This document shows, piece by piece, positions 34,909-42,691 of a DNA stretch of 64,000 nt. This stretch comes from a virus, in the IMG/VR virus record IMGVR_UViG_3300005563_000031, positions 1 to 64,000 of that record. One strand, written 5' to 3'. Numbering within the stretch: position 1 is the stretch's first letter; every line of letters begins with the position of its first letter. Made by a program: the position numbers and the translations under genes. The notes beneath the pieces are model-generated. The model made no database searches, had not been told where the DNA came from, and saw only the letters and a list, made by a program, of their open reading frames with translations.

Positions 34909-35121
34909 ATGTCCAACGTACGGCGGCCTAAACACACGGTGCAAGAATATCTTGCACTGCAAAAAGACCCGGCAGCTATGCAAGCTGCTGCAGAAACGAC
35001 GCGCCGGCTGTTTAGCGCGGTACAGCACCACGATCTCGAGTGTCCTTGCGAGCACTGCGTGGAGTACAGCGAAGCCGCTAATATCCTGTATGCGGACGTT
35101 ACAGAGGAGTTAAACGGATGA
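34909..35121 (+). CDS. Hypothetical protein with CPCEHC, 70 aa
   Basis: Helical, with a CPCEHC motif at residues about 45-50 that may bind metal. Good Shine-Dalgarno. Overlaps the next gene by four bases. Confidence 0.6.
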   Translation: MSNVRRPKHTVQEYLALQKDPAAMQAAAETTRRLFSAVQHHDLECPCEHCVEYSEAANILYADVTEELNG

Positions 35122-35420
35122 CCGCCCCTACCTACGCCTCGGTTCTCTTTAACTGCGACAACGAGCACAAAACGATCGTCAGCGAGCTAAGTACGCTTAC
35201 GCACGGCGGTACGATTGAGCATCTTGCCGGTGCGCTCGACAACGGCTGTGACGGATTCGCTATCCGCAGCGACCAGGGCAAGCTCGCTGTATTCCAAATA
35301 CAGCGCACGCATCGCGACGCGGACAATGACGTTACGCACTGGACCTTTGAACCCACGAATGCCACGCTACGCGCTTCTCCGCGTCTTACAGGCTATATCG
35401 TAACGGTGCTCAATGACTAA
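35118..35420 (+). CDS. Hypothetical protein, 100 aa
   Basis: Mixed alpha/beta, soluble, no motif recognised. Overlaps both neighbours, consistent with one transcript from promoter copy 5. Confidence 0.55.
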   Translation: MTAPTYASVLFNCDNEHKTIVSELSTLTHGGTIEHLAGALDNGCDGFAIRSDQGKLAVFQIQRTHRDADNDVTHWTFEPTNATLRASPRLTGYIVTVLND

Positions 35421-35853
35421 CTTCGACGCTGCGCCCCCGTGCGCAATTTGTAGTAATCACCGCGATGCGAATGTGCATTTAGCGCAGTACCGTTACAGCG
35501 GTTATCACGAGTACAGCGCGCAGCTACCTATTATCGACGCACCTGCGATTGCGCAAGAGCAATTTCCACCACCGAAGGAGTTCCCATCCATGTCCACCCC
35601 TGAAACAGTCGATTTGAGCGACGAACCGACGCGCGCTAGCAGCCCGAAACCGAGCGAATGCAAATACCCTGAAGTCGTCGTGGCGCTAGTCGGCGGCGAC
35701 GGCAACGCGTGCGCTGTGCTCGGCGCAGTGCAAAAGGCGCTGCGCCGAGCGGGCGTAGCGAGAGAGGAGATTTCGCAGTACATCGCAGAGGCGACAAATG
35801 GCGACTACGACCACCTACTTGCTACGACGATGCGATGGGTAACAGCCAAATAG
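35413..35853 (+). CDS. Hypothetical protein with possible internal start, 146 aa
   Basis: CAIC near the N-terminus, then a Pro-rich linker and a helical domain (VVVALVGGDGNACAVLGAV...EISQYIAEATNGDYDHLL). An in-frame ATG at 35590 has AAGGAGTTCCCATCC, the same leader as independent genes, so an 87-aa C-terminal product is likely made too. A terminator follows. Confidence 0.6.
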   Translation: MTNFDAAPPCAICSNHRDANVHLAQYRYSGYHEYSAQLPIIDAPAIAQEQFPPPKEFPSMSTPETVDLSDEPTRASSPKPSECKYPEVVVALVGGDGNACAVLGAVQKALRRAGVAREEISQYIAEATNGDYDHLLATTMRWVTAK

Positions 35854-35878
35854 GAGGTCGATTGGTCTGCACGGGTAG

Positions 35879-35901
35879 ACGCCGCCGCCGGGCGGCGTTT
35901 T
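35879..35901 (+). terminator. Rho-independent terminator
   Basis: ACGCCGCC/GGCGGCGT, 8-bp GC stem with a 4-nt loop, ends in TTTT. Closes the small-gene operon and precedes promoter copy 6. Confidence 0.8.
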
Positions 35902-35945
35902 ACTGAATCTCGACTTTTTTAAAATCTCCACTTGCAATTAGGAAA

Positions 35946-35961
35946 ATAGTCTATATACTAA
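35946..35961 (+). promoter_or_regulatory. Phage promoter/operator copy 6
   Basis: ATAGTCTATATACTAA, -10 TATACT at 35954-35959 and -35 TTGCAA at 35932-35937, spacer 16 bp. It follows a terminator and leads into the gene at 36003 with leader CCGGAGTTCCGTACC. Confidence 0.75.
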
Positions 35962-36002
35962 TCCTCAGTCGATAACGTTTACCTAGTCCGGAGTTCCGTA
36001 CC

Positions 36003-36440
36003 ATGTCTTATCCGAACGTCCCCAAAGGTCTCCAAAACAAAGCCACCGGCGAACTGCGACAGATCCTTGTCAACGCGCTGCGTAAGTACAACCTTCCCGC
36101 TTCCTGGGGCAGCATCAACGGCAAAGACATCAAAAACGTCCGCAACCCAATCACACTCCTCGAGCGCATCGACGAGCTATGCAACGAGTTCGCCCTGAAT
36201 GTTAGCGATAGCGGCGAGCTGTTTCAGCCCCTCATCGATGCCAAGCGCGCGGAATGCCCTACCTACCGTATCGAAATTAGCGAGCAGCAACGCACGTTGT
36301 TGGAGCGAGCCGCGAAGGCGCTCATCAACAACGGTGTGCTCACGATACCACAACGCAATGAACTGGAAGCGTTACGCGACATGCTCGCGGCACTACCCGG
36401 CACCGGCAAACCCGGCGATCTACACGGTTTTACGCTCTAA
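36003..36440 (+). CDS. Hypothetical protein, 145 aa
   Basis: Helical, with a basic N-terminal third. No known domain recognised. First gene of the transcript that also carries the DUF932 gene. Confidence 0.6.
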   Translation: MSYPNVPKGLQNKATGELRQILVNALRKYNLPASWGSINGKDIKNVRNPITLLERIDELCNEFALNVSDSGELFQPLIDAKRAECPTYRIEISEQQRTLLERAAKALINNGVLTIPQRNELEALRDMLAALPGTGKPGDLHGFTL

Positions 36441-36471
36441 CACACAACGACGACACCTCAGGAGACACAAC

Positions 36472-37587
36472 ATGAAAGTCGGTTCCACACTCGAGAAGAT
36501 TGAGGCGGAAATTCACCGCCGCGTCGACGCCAAGCGCGATCTCATCGTGCCGGTAACGAAGATGCACTTTGATTTCGCAACCGTCGAGGTGCCGAATTCC
36601 GAACCCGCACACAGAATCTACATGGCGGTGGGTAACGAGCAGTTTGCCATCCAGCAGCACGCGCACCAGCAGCTGATCGAGTTCACGAAGATCCCCGGCG
36701 ACTACTACAAGAAGTTGATGGCCGAGGATCCAGAGCTGCTCGTGACCAATCTCAACCGTCGCGTACCGCGCGTGCCGGAAAAGCGCCGCATGGTACGCCT
36801 ACTCGACAACAAAGTGCGCGCGGTGCTGTCGGACGGCTACCGCCGCTTTGATAACGAGGATTTTGCGGCCGCCATCGTGCCGTTGCTGAAGACAATGGAC
36901 TTGCAGGTCCTCTCGGCCGAGCTGACCGACTCGCGACTGTACTTCAAAGCTGTCGACCAGGCTATTGCGGTCGACGTACCGACCGGTGTCGCGATGGGCG
37001 ACGGGGGCCACACGATTTTTGACACGATCTGCCCGGCGCTGTCGATTGCTAACAGCGAAATCGGAATGGGCGCAGTCGTTGTTGAAACCGGCACTTACAC
37101 GAAAGCATGCACGAACCTCGCGTTGTTTGGACCCACGAACGGCGGTATCCGCCGCAATCATGCCGGCGCGCGAGCGGAATTGTCCGACGACGTGTACGCA
37201 CTGCTCACGGACGAAACGAAGCAACTTACGGACGCAGCGGTGTGGGCACAGATCCGCGATGTTATCAAGGGCGCGTGGAGCGAGGAACGTATCCGGGCGC
37301 GGGCCGCGAAGCTCGGGGAGACAACGAAGGACAAGATCGAGGACGTGGAGGAGGCGGTGGTAACACTCGCGAAGACCTACACGCTGTCACAGGACGAGCG
37401 CAAGGGCATCATGCACCAACTCATTCGCGGCGGCGATCTCACCCGCTACGGCATGCACTCGGCCGTAACGCGCTTCTCGCAGGACGTTGAGAACTACGAC
37501 CGCGCAACGTTCCTCGAACAACTCGGCGGCAAGATTATCGACCTGCCGAAGAAGGACTGGAGTGCCATTAACAGAAAGGCGGCTTAA
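36472..37587 (+). CDS. DUF932 family protein, 371 aa
   Basis: The segments KIPGDYYKKLMAEDPELLVTNLNRR, RAVLSDGYRRFDNEDFAAAI, GGHTIFDTICPALSIANSEIG and IRRNHAG are typical of DUF932 phage/plasmid proteins, whose role is not settled. RBS AGGAGACACAAC. The ORF is open upstream of 36472, but that part shadows the previous gene. Confidence 0.8.
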   Translation: MKVGSTLEKIEAEIHRRVDAKRDLIVPVTKMHFDFATVEVPNSEPAHRIYMAVGNEQFAIQQHAHQQLIEFTKIPGDYYKKLMAEDPELLVTNLNRRVPRVPEKRRMVRLLDNKVRAVLSDGYRRFDNEDFAAAIVPLLKTMDLQVLSAELTDSRLYFKAVDQAIAVDVPTGVAMGDGGHTIFDTICPALSIANSEIGMGAVVVETGTYTKACTNLALFGPTNGGIRRNHAGARAELSDDVYALLTDETKQLTDAAVWAQIRDVIKGAWSEERIRARAAKLGETTKDKIEDVEEAVVTLAKTYTLSQDERKGIMHQLIRGGDLTRYGMHSAVTRFSQDVENYDRATFLEQLGGKIIDLPKKDWSAINRKAA

Positions 37588-37600
37588 CTGCAAGGCCAAT

Positions 37601-37634
37601 ACAGTGCGGAAACGGGAAATCGTTTCCGCACTGT
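37601..37634 (+). promoter_or_regulatory. Strong hairpin before the gene at 37648
   Basis: A perfect 14-bp stem (ACAGTGCGGAAACG/CGTTTCCGCACTGT) with a 6-nt loop, ending directly against the AAGGAG of the next gene. No U tract. It may protect the DUF932 mRNA end or expose the downstream Shine-Dalgarno. Confidence 0.55.
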
Positions 37635-37647
37635 AAGGAGTACACAC

Positions 37648-37824
37648 GTGGAACTCAACACACTCGGATACGCGTGGTATGCATGGCATTTGCAGTACTT
37701 CGTGAAACCGGGTTTTTGTTATAGTTTTGATATTCGTCGCAGCCCTCACCGCCACATGCACGCCCTCGGCTGCGGGTATCGCACAGCAATGGCTGTCGCA
37801 ACCTTCCGCAAGCGCCAGGTATAG
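37648..37824 (+). CDS. Small protein, 58 aa
   Basis: GTG start with a perfect AAGGAG eight bases upstream. Rich in Tyr, Trp, His and Arg; no membrane helix. No family recognised. Expression seems likely from the ribosome site alone. Confidence 0.5.
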   Translation: MELNTLGYAWYAWHLQYFVKPGFCYSFDIRRSPHRHMHALGCGYRTAMAVATFRKRQV

Positions 37825-37893
37825 TCTCAATAGCACGGGGCACACAGTGTCCGTTGTCCTGAGAATATTTCCCCCCGTATCCTTAGTAACCGT

Positions 37894-37911
37894 CCGGGCG
37901 ATAACGCCCGG
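37894..37911 (+). terminator. Short GC hairpin
   Basis: CCGGGCG/CGCCCGG with an ATAA tetraloop, followed by CGTGCTCTTA. Terminator-like but with a weak T tract. Lies in the gap before the gene at 37937. Confidence 0.4.
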
Positions 37912-37936
37912 CGTGCTCTTACACTAAGGAGACCGC

Positions 37937-38254
37937 ATGTCCAAGTGCACCTGCTTTAATGATAATGGTATGCCGCACGGGGATGGTGGATGCCTCGAAC
38001 ATCCGCGCTACATCCGTATTGCACTACTGCGTGCGAACCACCCCGACGAGCACAACCAGGTGTTTGCTTCCGAAGCACTCGTACATATGCACGACGGCAA
38101 ACGCCTTTTCTACGACGTTACAGCGCGTGTACTGTGGTGGTTTGGACCCCTTCACGAATGCATGCACCCGGTACAGCCACGTGCGCACATAACCGTCCCC
38201 ACAGCCGTGCACGTACACCTCACCCGTCACCACAAACACCCGCATGGACAGTGA
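37937..38254 (+). CDS. His/Cys-rich protein, 105 aa
   Basis: CTCFNDNGMPHGDGGC at the start and a His-rich end. RBS TAAGGAGACCGC. Likely metal-binding; no known family. Overlaps the following gene by 11 bases. Confidence 0.6.
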   Translation: MSKCTCFNDNGMPHGDGGCLEHPRYIRIALLRANHPDEHNQVFASEALVHMHDGKRLFYDVTARVLWWFGPLHECMHPVQPRAHITVPTAVHVHLTRHHKHPHGQ

Positions 38255-38681
38255 AACGTTTGACTATCGCTGGGGTCGTAAGCTCACCGCGTTAAAAGGT
38301 TGGGCGGAATATGTTGACCTCAATTGGTCTCCCGACCGCGCCTACGGTTACGACGCACCCAAATGCAGTTGCGTGGTAGAAAATGGCGTTGTAATGCGCC
38401 AATGTTGGAAGCATTTCAACGAAACCTATTATGGATCTAGTAGTGCATCCGGTATAGGTAAATCAACAACAACGCACACCGGAGTTCACGACGATGCCGA
38501 AGTTACACGAAATCCTCGCGGCCGAAAAAATTCCAACCGCCGCGTGGAAGACGATGGTGCAAGAAACACTCAAAAAGTTCAAAGCACCGGACAGCTTTTT
38601 CCACGGGCACAGCAAAAGCCTGACGATGCTCGATCAGGAGGACCCGAAGTCGAAGGTAATCGAAGCGCAGAACCGTTCTGA
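38244..38681 (+). CDS. Hypothetical protein, 145 aa, long overlap
   Basis: The first ~80 residues (Trp/Tyr-rich with CSC and another Cys) look real. The last ~60 are charged low complexity encoded over the next gene (188-base overlap), so the functional stop or a frameshift may differ. ATG overlaps the preceding gene. Confidence 0.5.
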   Translation: MDSETFDYRWGRKLTALKGWAEYVDLNWSPDRAYGYDAPKCSCVVENGVVMRQCWKHFNETYYGSSSASGIGKSTTTHTGVHDDAEVTRNPRGRKNSNRRVEDDGARNTQKVQSTGQLFPRAQQKPDDARSGGPEVEGNRSAEPF

Positions 38682-39276
38682 GAAGCCGGTCACGACGACA
38701 GTCGCAGAGACGTTGGAATATGCCTTCGACCTGTTCGCGCGCAACGAGGACACGCAGTTACTGAAGAACCTCGGCAACGCCGAAGCACGCGGCACCATCT
38801 ATTTGCACGGTGCGGTGCTCGCTGCCGATGTGCCAGTTGATTCGTTGCTCGGTATCGAGAGCCGGCTGCAGGAAGTGAAGCAGCTGTTGCTCGCCATGCC
38901 TACACTCGATGCGACCAAGCACTGGGACCGCGCCGACCACATCGGCGAGTATGTGTGGGAGATAAAGTACCCGGAGGAATCGGCAAAAACAGCGAAGACC
39001 GCCAAGGCGGTCACACTGTCGCCGGCCACGAAGGAACACCCGGCGAACGTACAGTTGGTGCACGAGGATGTGCCGGTGGGCAAGTTCACGACCATCGCGC
39101 GCTCGGGCGAGTGCACGGCGGCGGAGAAAGCGGAAGCGATCAAGAACATCGACCTGATCATCACTGAGGTGAAGCGGGCACGGGTGCGCACCAACGAGAT
39201 CGAGGTGAAGGTGGCGACCATCGGCGATAAGCTGGTAAAAGCCATTCTCGAGCCGTTGCGGCGCGTGAATTTGTAA
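38494..39276 (+). CDS. Conserved phage protein, 260 aa
   Basis: Leader CCGGAGTTCACGACG. Helical protein with a LQEVKQLLLAMPTLDATKHW segment and a KFTTIARSGECTAAEKAEAIKNIDLIITEVKRARVR region, features I recall from uncharacterised phage and bacterial proteins. Function unknown. Last gene of the long rightward block before the permuted tRNA-like element. Confidence 0.7.
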   Translation: MPKLHEILAAEKIPTAAWKTMVQETLKKFKAPDSFFHGHSKSLTMLDQEDPKSKVIEAQNRSEKPVTTTVAETLEYAFDLFARNEDTQLLKNLGNAEARGTIYLHGAVLAADVPVDSLLGIESRLQEVKQLLLAMPTLDATKHWDRADHIGEYVWEIKYPEESAKTAKTAKAVTLSPATKEHPANVQLVHEDVPVGKFTTIARSGECTAAEKAEAIKNIDLIITEVKRARVRTNEIEVKVATIGDKLVKAILEPLRRVNL

Positions 39277-39397
39277 CGAGTTGGTAGCGATAGCGTTTGT
39301 GATTGTGAACCTGAGTCGCGGTTGAAGAAACCGTAATTTGAGATTTACCAACACTGCGTTAGCGCGAGGCGCGAAATAGCCCTAAAAACATACTATC

Positions 39398-39480
39398 TCG
39401 GTAGACGCGGGTTCGAATCCCGTCCCCCGCCCCATATCACTATGCGGGGGTGGTGCAGCGGTTTAGCACAACTGGGTTAA
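39398..39480 (+). tRNA. Permuted tRNA-like element (3' half before 5' half)
   Basis: Read rightward: a possible anticodon 3' strand (TCGGT, 39398-39402), a perfect T-arm (GCGGG TTCGAAT CCCGT, 39407-39423), acceptor CCCCCGC and CCCA (39424-39434). After a 9-base spacer comes acceptor GCGGGGG (39444-39450), TG, a D-arm (GTGC AGCGGTTTA GCAC), A, and ACTGG. The acceptor halves pair 7 of 7, and ACTGG pairs with TCGGT allowing two G-U. So a whole tRNA is present in circularly permuted order. A functional product would need end joining at the anticodon loop. Alternatives are two eroded tRNAs or an attachment-site remnant. Confidence 0.45.
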
Positions 39481-39520
39481 CTGTGATTGCGACAAACAAG
39501 GTAATTTCGCGGGTGCCCCC

Positions 39521-39565
39521 AGGGGCGGGTTCGTAACTACGGTAAATGATACGGATTCCGCCCCT
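39521..39565 (+). other. Hairpin after the permuted tRNA-like element
   Basis: AGGGGCGG pairs with CCGCCCCT (8 bp) around a 29-nt loop. No T tract. It may end or protect the preceding RNA. The rest of 39277-39397 shows nothing else I can assign. Confidence 0.35.
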
Positions 39566-39591
39566 CTATTAAGATAAGAGAGATACCAATA

Positions 39592-39927
39592 ATGACAGTT
39601 AAAATTCTACCTCCTCTGAAACTGTGCACCCCACAGCAGCGCAAGTTTCTTACACAACGCCTCCACCAATCGCGTACGCCGTCGCACTACATCAGCTGGC
39701 GTGACAACGACCGTGACGCCGAAATGCCAAAGGACGTGCGCGCGGCGAAACGACTTCTGTTGCAGTGGCAAAAGCAGCGGCAGCGGATGGCCGACGCATC
39801 GAAAACTATCTTTAATCGCGCACACGAGGAGGCTAAAACAGCCATCCTGTTTAAAGGACCAGACGAGGCCCTACACGCAGTCGAGCGATACGAGCGGATG
39901 TGCCTCGAGGCGCGCGAGAAGGACTAG
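39592..39927 (+). CDS. Hypothetical basic protein, 111 aa
   Basis: Strongly basic and helical (CTPQQRKFLTQRLHQSR...RLLLQWQKQRQRM), so nucleic-acid binding is possible. The Shine-Dalgarno is weak (AAGAGAGATACC). It converges tail to tail with the spanin genes. Confidence 0.55.
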   Translation: MTVKILPPLKLCTPQQRKFLTQRLHQSRTPSHYISWRDNDRDAEMPKDVRAAKRLLLQWQKQRQRMADASKTIFNRAHEEAKTAILFKGPDEALHAVERYERMCLEAREKD

Positions 39928-40415
39928 CGCTGCGGCTCTACTTCGGCTTGCAAAGCGCTGCACTGTCGATAGTGCTCCCAGTACTCGGCGGCAACGCGCA
40001 CAAGTAGGCCGTTAATTCGTCTATCGCTGCCGTCGACAACGGTCGCATCAGTGGCTGGTCCACGACCGGTTTCGGGCAAGGCAATACTTGGGGGGCTGAT
40101 ATGCGTGGTGCGGTGGAGCAACCGATTAACGAGTTCGCCAGTAGCACCGAGGTTAGCCACATCCGCTGCGTGTTTCTTTGAAAGATCATCAATGACCTGC
40201 CTGTTATTCGCAAGCGTTGTATCTCGATCTGAGATCTGCCGAGCTAACGTCAGTGTAGCAAGTTTCTGGTCGGCGAGCTGTTGTGCGAGGTGCTGATTTT
40301 CGAGCGCCGTGTATTTGTTATGCCACCCATTCCCCCATACGTACAACGCCGTGAATGAGCCTATGAGCGTTGTAAGTGCGATCGCAGCCGCGATAAGCCG
40401 CGCTTGTGTGAACAT
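39924..40415 (-). CDS. Rz-like inner-membrane spanin
   Basis: 163 aa with an N-terminal membrane helix (about 6-27), then a coiled-coil periplasmic domain (about 35-95). This is the i-spanin layout; with its partner it fuses inner and outer membranes at lysis. Its coding sequence contains the o-spanin in another frame, the classic nested arrangement. Confidence 0.75.
   Translation of the reverse strand: MFTQARLIAAAIALTTLIGSFTALYVWGNGWHNKYTALENQHLAQQLADQKLATLTLARQISDRDTTLANNRQVIDDLSKKHAADVANLGATGELVNRLLHRTTHISPPSIALPETGRGPATDATVVDGSDRRINGLLVRVAAEYWEHYRQCSALQAEVEPQR
39938..40162 (-). CDS. Rz1-like outer-membrane lipoprotein spanin
   Basis: Embedded in the Rz-like gene in a different frame. 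The start at 40162 gives a short signal peptide with lipobox SLIGC, followed by a Pro-rich stretch, both typical of Rz1. Starts further upstream are possible (40189 or 40213). Implies a Gram-negative host. Confidence 0.7.
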   Translation of the reverse strand: MWLTSVLLANSLIGCSTAPRISAPQVLPCPKPVVDQPLMRPLSTAAIDELTAYLCALPPSTGSTIDSAALCKPK

Positions 40416-40424
40416 ACTTACAAC

Positions 40425-40766
40425 CTATGTTTGTGATACAGGCACTGTGGTCCCCGGCGGTCCTGATACGGAAGTGGCTGTGGTTGTAGTGGACGCCACA
40501 GTAGTCACCCCGTTCCAGTCGCGCCCGCCGCGAGTGTAGGTATCAAATACGAATTTTAAAAAGCTGTTGATTGCCACAAAAGCAATGGAAGCAAAGCCCG
40601 ACGCTTCGAGTTGGTGCATGGCGGTCGGGGAGTTAATATACCACATAACGAGTATGTAATCCATCCACACCGTCCAAACAAAACACGCGCTAAGAAACAA
40701 GCGCGGGAATATCCGTAGCGAGTCAATTGTTTCCGCAATATCAAGCCAGTGATGCTTAGCTTTCAT
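40425..40766 (-). CDS. Holin candidate, 113 aa
   Basis: Two hydrophobic helices (about 18-42 and 55-75) joined by a short loop and followed by a Thr/Ser-rich tail. Size, topology and place next to spanins fit a phage holin. No family motif is decisive. Confidence 0.65.
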   Translation of the reverse strand: MKAKHHWLDIAETIDSLRIFPRLFLSACFVWTVWMDYILVMWYINSPTAMHQLEASGFASIAFVAINSFLKFVFDTYTRGGRDWNGVTTVASTTTTATSVSGPPGTTVPVSQT

Positions 40767-41278
40767 CGCGTGTCCTTATATGCCCGCTCAATTCTATCAG
40801 CGAGCACAGCGACTTTCGTCGTCAGCAACCCAACCACATCGCGCATCGCATGTCGTTCGGTGCGCTCAACGGCGGCGTTATCCTGGAACTGCCGCATTGC
40901 TTCACCAAACACGCGCTTGTTGTCTTCGTGCATTTCGCGCCGTTCTATGGCCATCTTTTCGAGCTTTTTATCCAACTCCTCGCGCGTCACCATATTGCCC
41001 ATGGCGTTTTCCACGCTGTCGATTTTCTCGGAGAGTTTGTCCACACGTCCTGCATGGCGCAACACGATTAATTGAAGGCAGGTGATGAGCAGCGCCCACA
41101 AGCCGAGCGCTATGAGACTCCAACTTGGTCCGGCATCGCCCGGATTAACTGGTGTCACGTTGTGTACCGTCCTTGGTCGTCGTAGATAAAATACAGCCAC
41201 TTCGGGGTCTGTGTCGTCGCTAGGCGATGCCAGCGGCGGCCACTGATTGCTGTTGACCGATCCTTGGTCGGAATCCAC
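40763..41278 (-). CDS. Membrane-anchored coiled-coil protein
   Basis: One transmembrane helix (about 52-70 counting from 41278) followed by a long coiled coil (75-165), like XhlA-type or DUF2746-type lysis accessory proteins. The first 40 residues look less protein-like. A GTG at 41158 with AAGGACGG upstream is a plausible later start. Overlaps the holin candidate by four bases. Confidence 0.6.
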   Translation of the reverse strand: MDSDQGSVNSNQWPPLASPSDDTDPEVAVFYLRRPRTVHNVTPVNPGDAGPSWSLIALGLWALLITCLQLIVLRHAGRVDKLSEKIDSVENAMGNMVTREELDKKLEKMAIERREMHEDNKRVFGEAMRQFQDNAAVERTERHAMRDVVGLLTTKVAVLADRIERAYKDTR

Positions 41279-41374
41279 CCCACTATTTCCTCATGCCAAA
41301 GGACTCTTAGGTCCTCGCCATGCTGCCTATAGTATAATTCCACATCGAATATAACACTGGACTTTCTGCAAATC

Positions 41375-42052
41375 ATGGAACGCGAGCCCGTTGATTTTAC
41401 AAAAGGTGCTGAGGAAGTGATCCGCGTGTTGGCAGACGGGAGCAGTTCCGCACGCAAGATACTTAAGGCGCTGCTGAAGACGCAGGACCCGATGAACTCC
41501 TTCATCGACCTTGCCGACATGGAAATGCGCGGCAACCAAATTGCCGTTGCCTTCTTGTACCACGGCGGCGACATACAGCGTTTCACACAGGCGCTGCTGG
41601 ACCGCGATCCGGAAATGGTCAAGTACGTCAACGCAACCGTAACCGGCGTGCCGCCGTGTCGGCGCGGCCCGGATCAAAAGCGCATCTCGCCTGCTGACTT
41701 CGCTGTTCAGAGCGCACTGCAAGCGCAAAAGATGGACAAGGTCACCGAGCGCATGGATGAGGGCGCCGAGCACGTACACAATTTCTTCCTCGGCCTGTTG
41801 AAACAAATGCAGGCGAGCCGCAAATTCACCACCAATATGCGGGTGAACTTAGGCCTCGAGGGCGGGTACATGGGCGTGTTTGTTATCCGCCTCGCGGAGT
41901 TGGTAGATGCAGAAGGCAAGCCGTACGGGCAGCAGCCGCAGGATGAGGCGAAAGCGGTGCAAGAGACTTACGAGCAGATTGCGAAAGAACGCGGCGATGT
42001 CGCGCCGTTGCCCGAAGATGTACAAAAAGCCATAAACGAGGGTCGTTGGTAA
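41375..42052 (+). CDS. Hypothetical protein, 225 aa
   Basis: Soluble and largely helical, with a conserved-looking DLADMEMRGNQIAVAF and a late GYMGVFVIRLAELVDAEGKP region. A TATAGTATAAT stretch at 41327-41337 may be its promoter. Begins a rightward operon running to the Lar-like gene. No family recognised. Confidence 0.6.
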   Translation: MEREPVDFTKGAEEVIRVLADGSSSARKILKALLKTQDPMNSFIDLADMEMRGNQIAVAFLYHGGDIQRFTQALLDRDPEMVKYVNATVTGVPPCRRGPDQKRISPADFAVQSALQAQKMDKVTERMDEGAEHVHNFFLGLLKQMQASRKFTTNMRVNLGLEGGYMGVFVIRLAELVDAEGKPYGQQPQDEAKAVQETYEQIAKERGDVAPLPEDVQKAINEGRW

Positions 42053-42351
42053 TGCTGTCAATCACTGAAATCATGTCCGCCAAAGCCTACCACGAGCGCG
42101 GATTGCCGCCGGGGGCGATGCGTCGGTGGGCCTTTCTCGTAACGCCCGAGGAGTTGGCAAGCCTCGTCGACGAGTGTGGGAAGCGACCGGAATTGGGGCT
42201 AACACTCGAACCGCAGCAAGCGGCTGATATTAAGGCCGGACGCGCAGCGCTGCATGTTAACGGGCTGATGATCATCCCGGAGTTGATGTCGCCGGAGGAC
42301 TCCAGCGCGCAGTTTGTCAGCATGATGGATCTTCCGCCGGGCAGTGCATGA
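42052..42351 (+). CDS. Hypothetical protein, 99 aa
   Basis: ATG at 42052 overlaps the preceding stop. Mixed alpha/beta fold expected; no motif. Coupled by ATGA to the next, membrane-anchored protein. Confidence 0.6.
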   Translation: MLSITEIMSAKAYHERGLPPGAMRRWAFLVTPEELASLVDECGKRPELGLTLEPQQAADIKAGRAALHVNGLMIIPELMSPEDSSAQFVSMMDLPPGSA

Positions 42352-42665
42352 ACACGTGGGTAGTATCGATTGGTATGCTTGTGTGCTGGGCGATTATTTG
42401 GTTCGTACTGCGCCCCTTTGTACAACAGGAGTTAGCGCGGCGAGCCTCGCGCCACCATCGCCCGCAGCCGCAGGAGCTGTGGTTGCAAGACCACGACATG
42501 CTGCTGTACATCACAAACGTAGGTCCGAACGGTGTGTCTATCGCCTACTACAACGGGCGAACGATTGAACAGTGGACGGATAGCTGGGGGGACTGGGAGC
42601 GGCGCTTACACGCGCGCACAGTCATTTTTACGGGCAAGAAAAGTTTGCTCGCTCCCGGCGCTTAA
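42348..42665 (+). CDS. Membrane-anchored protein, 105 aa
   Basis: N-terminal helix (residues 4-22), then a basic hinge and a small soluble beta-rich domain. Likely inner-membrane with cytoplasmic domain. Function unknown. Confidence 0.55.
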   Translation: MNTWVVSIGMLVCWAIIWFVLRPFVQQELARRASRHHRPQPQELWLQDHDMLLYITNVGPNGVSIAYYNGRTIEQWTDSWGDWERRLHARTVIFTGKKSLLAPGA

Positions 42666-42691
42666 GGTATAGCTCAGGAAGGTAAAAGAAA

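Noticed and set aside
36199-36471. N-terminal extension of the DUF932 protein
   Set aside because: It shadows the preceding gene in another frame; the ATG at 36472 has a good ribosome site.
39407-39434. Phage attachment site derived from a tRNA 3' end
   Set aside because: No integrase is visible, and the adjacent matching 5' half makes permutation a better explanation, though attP is not excluded.
39398-39480. Permuted tmRNA
   Set aside because: The 5' half has a normal tRNA D-arm, and no tag reading frame or pseudoknot could be found.
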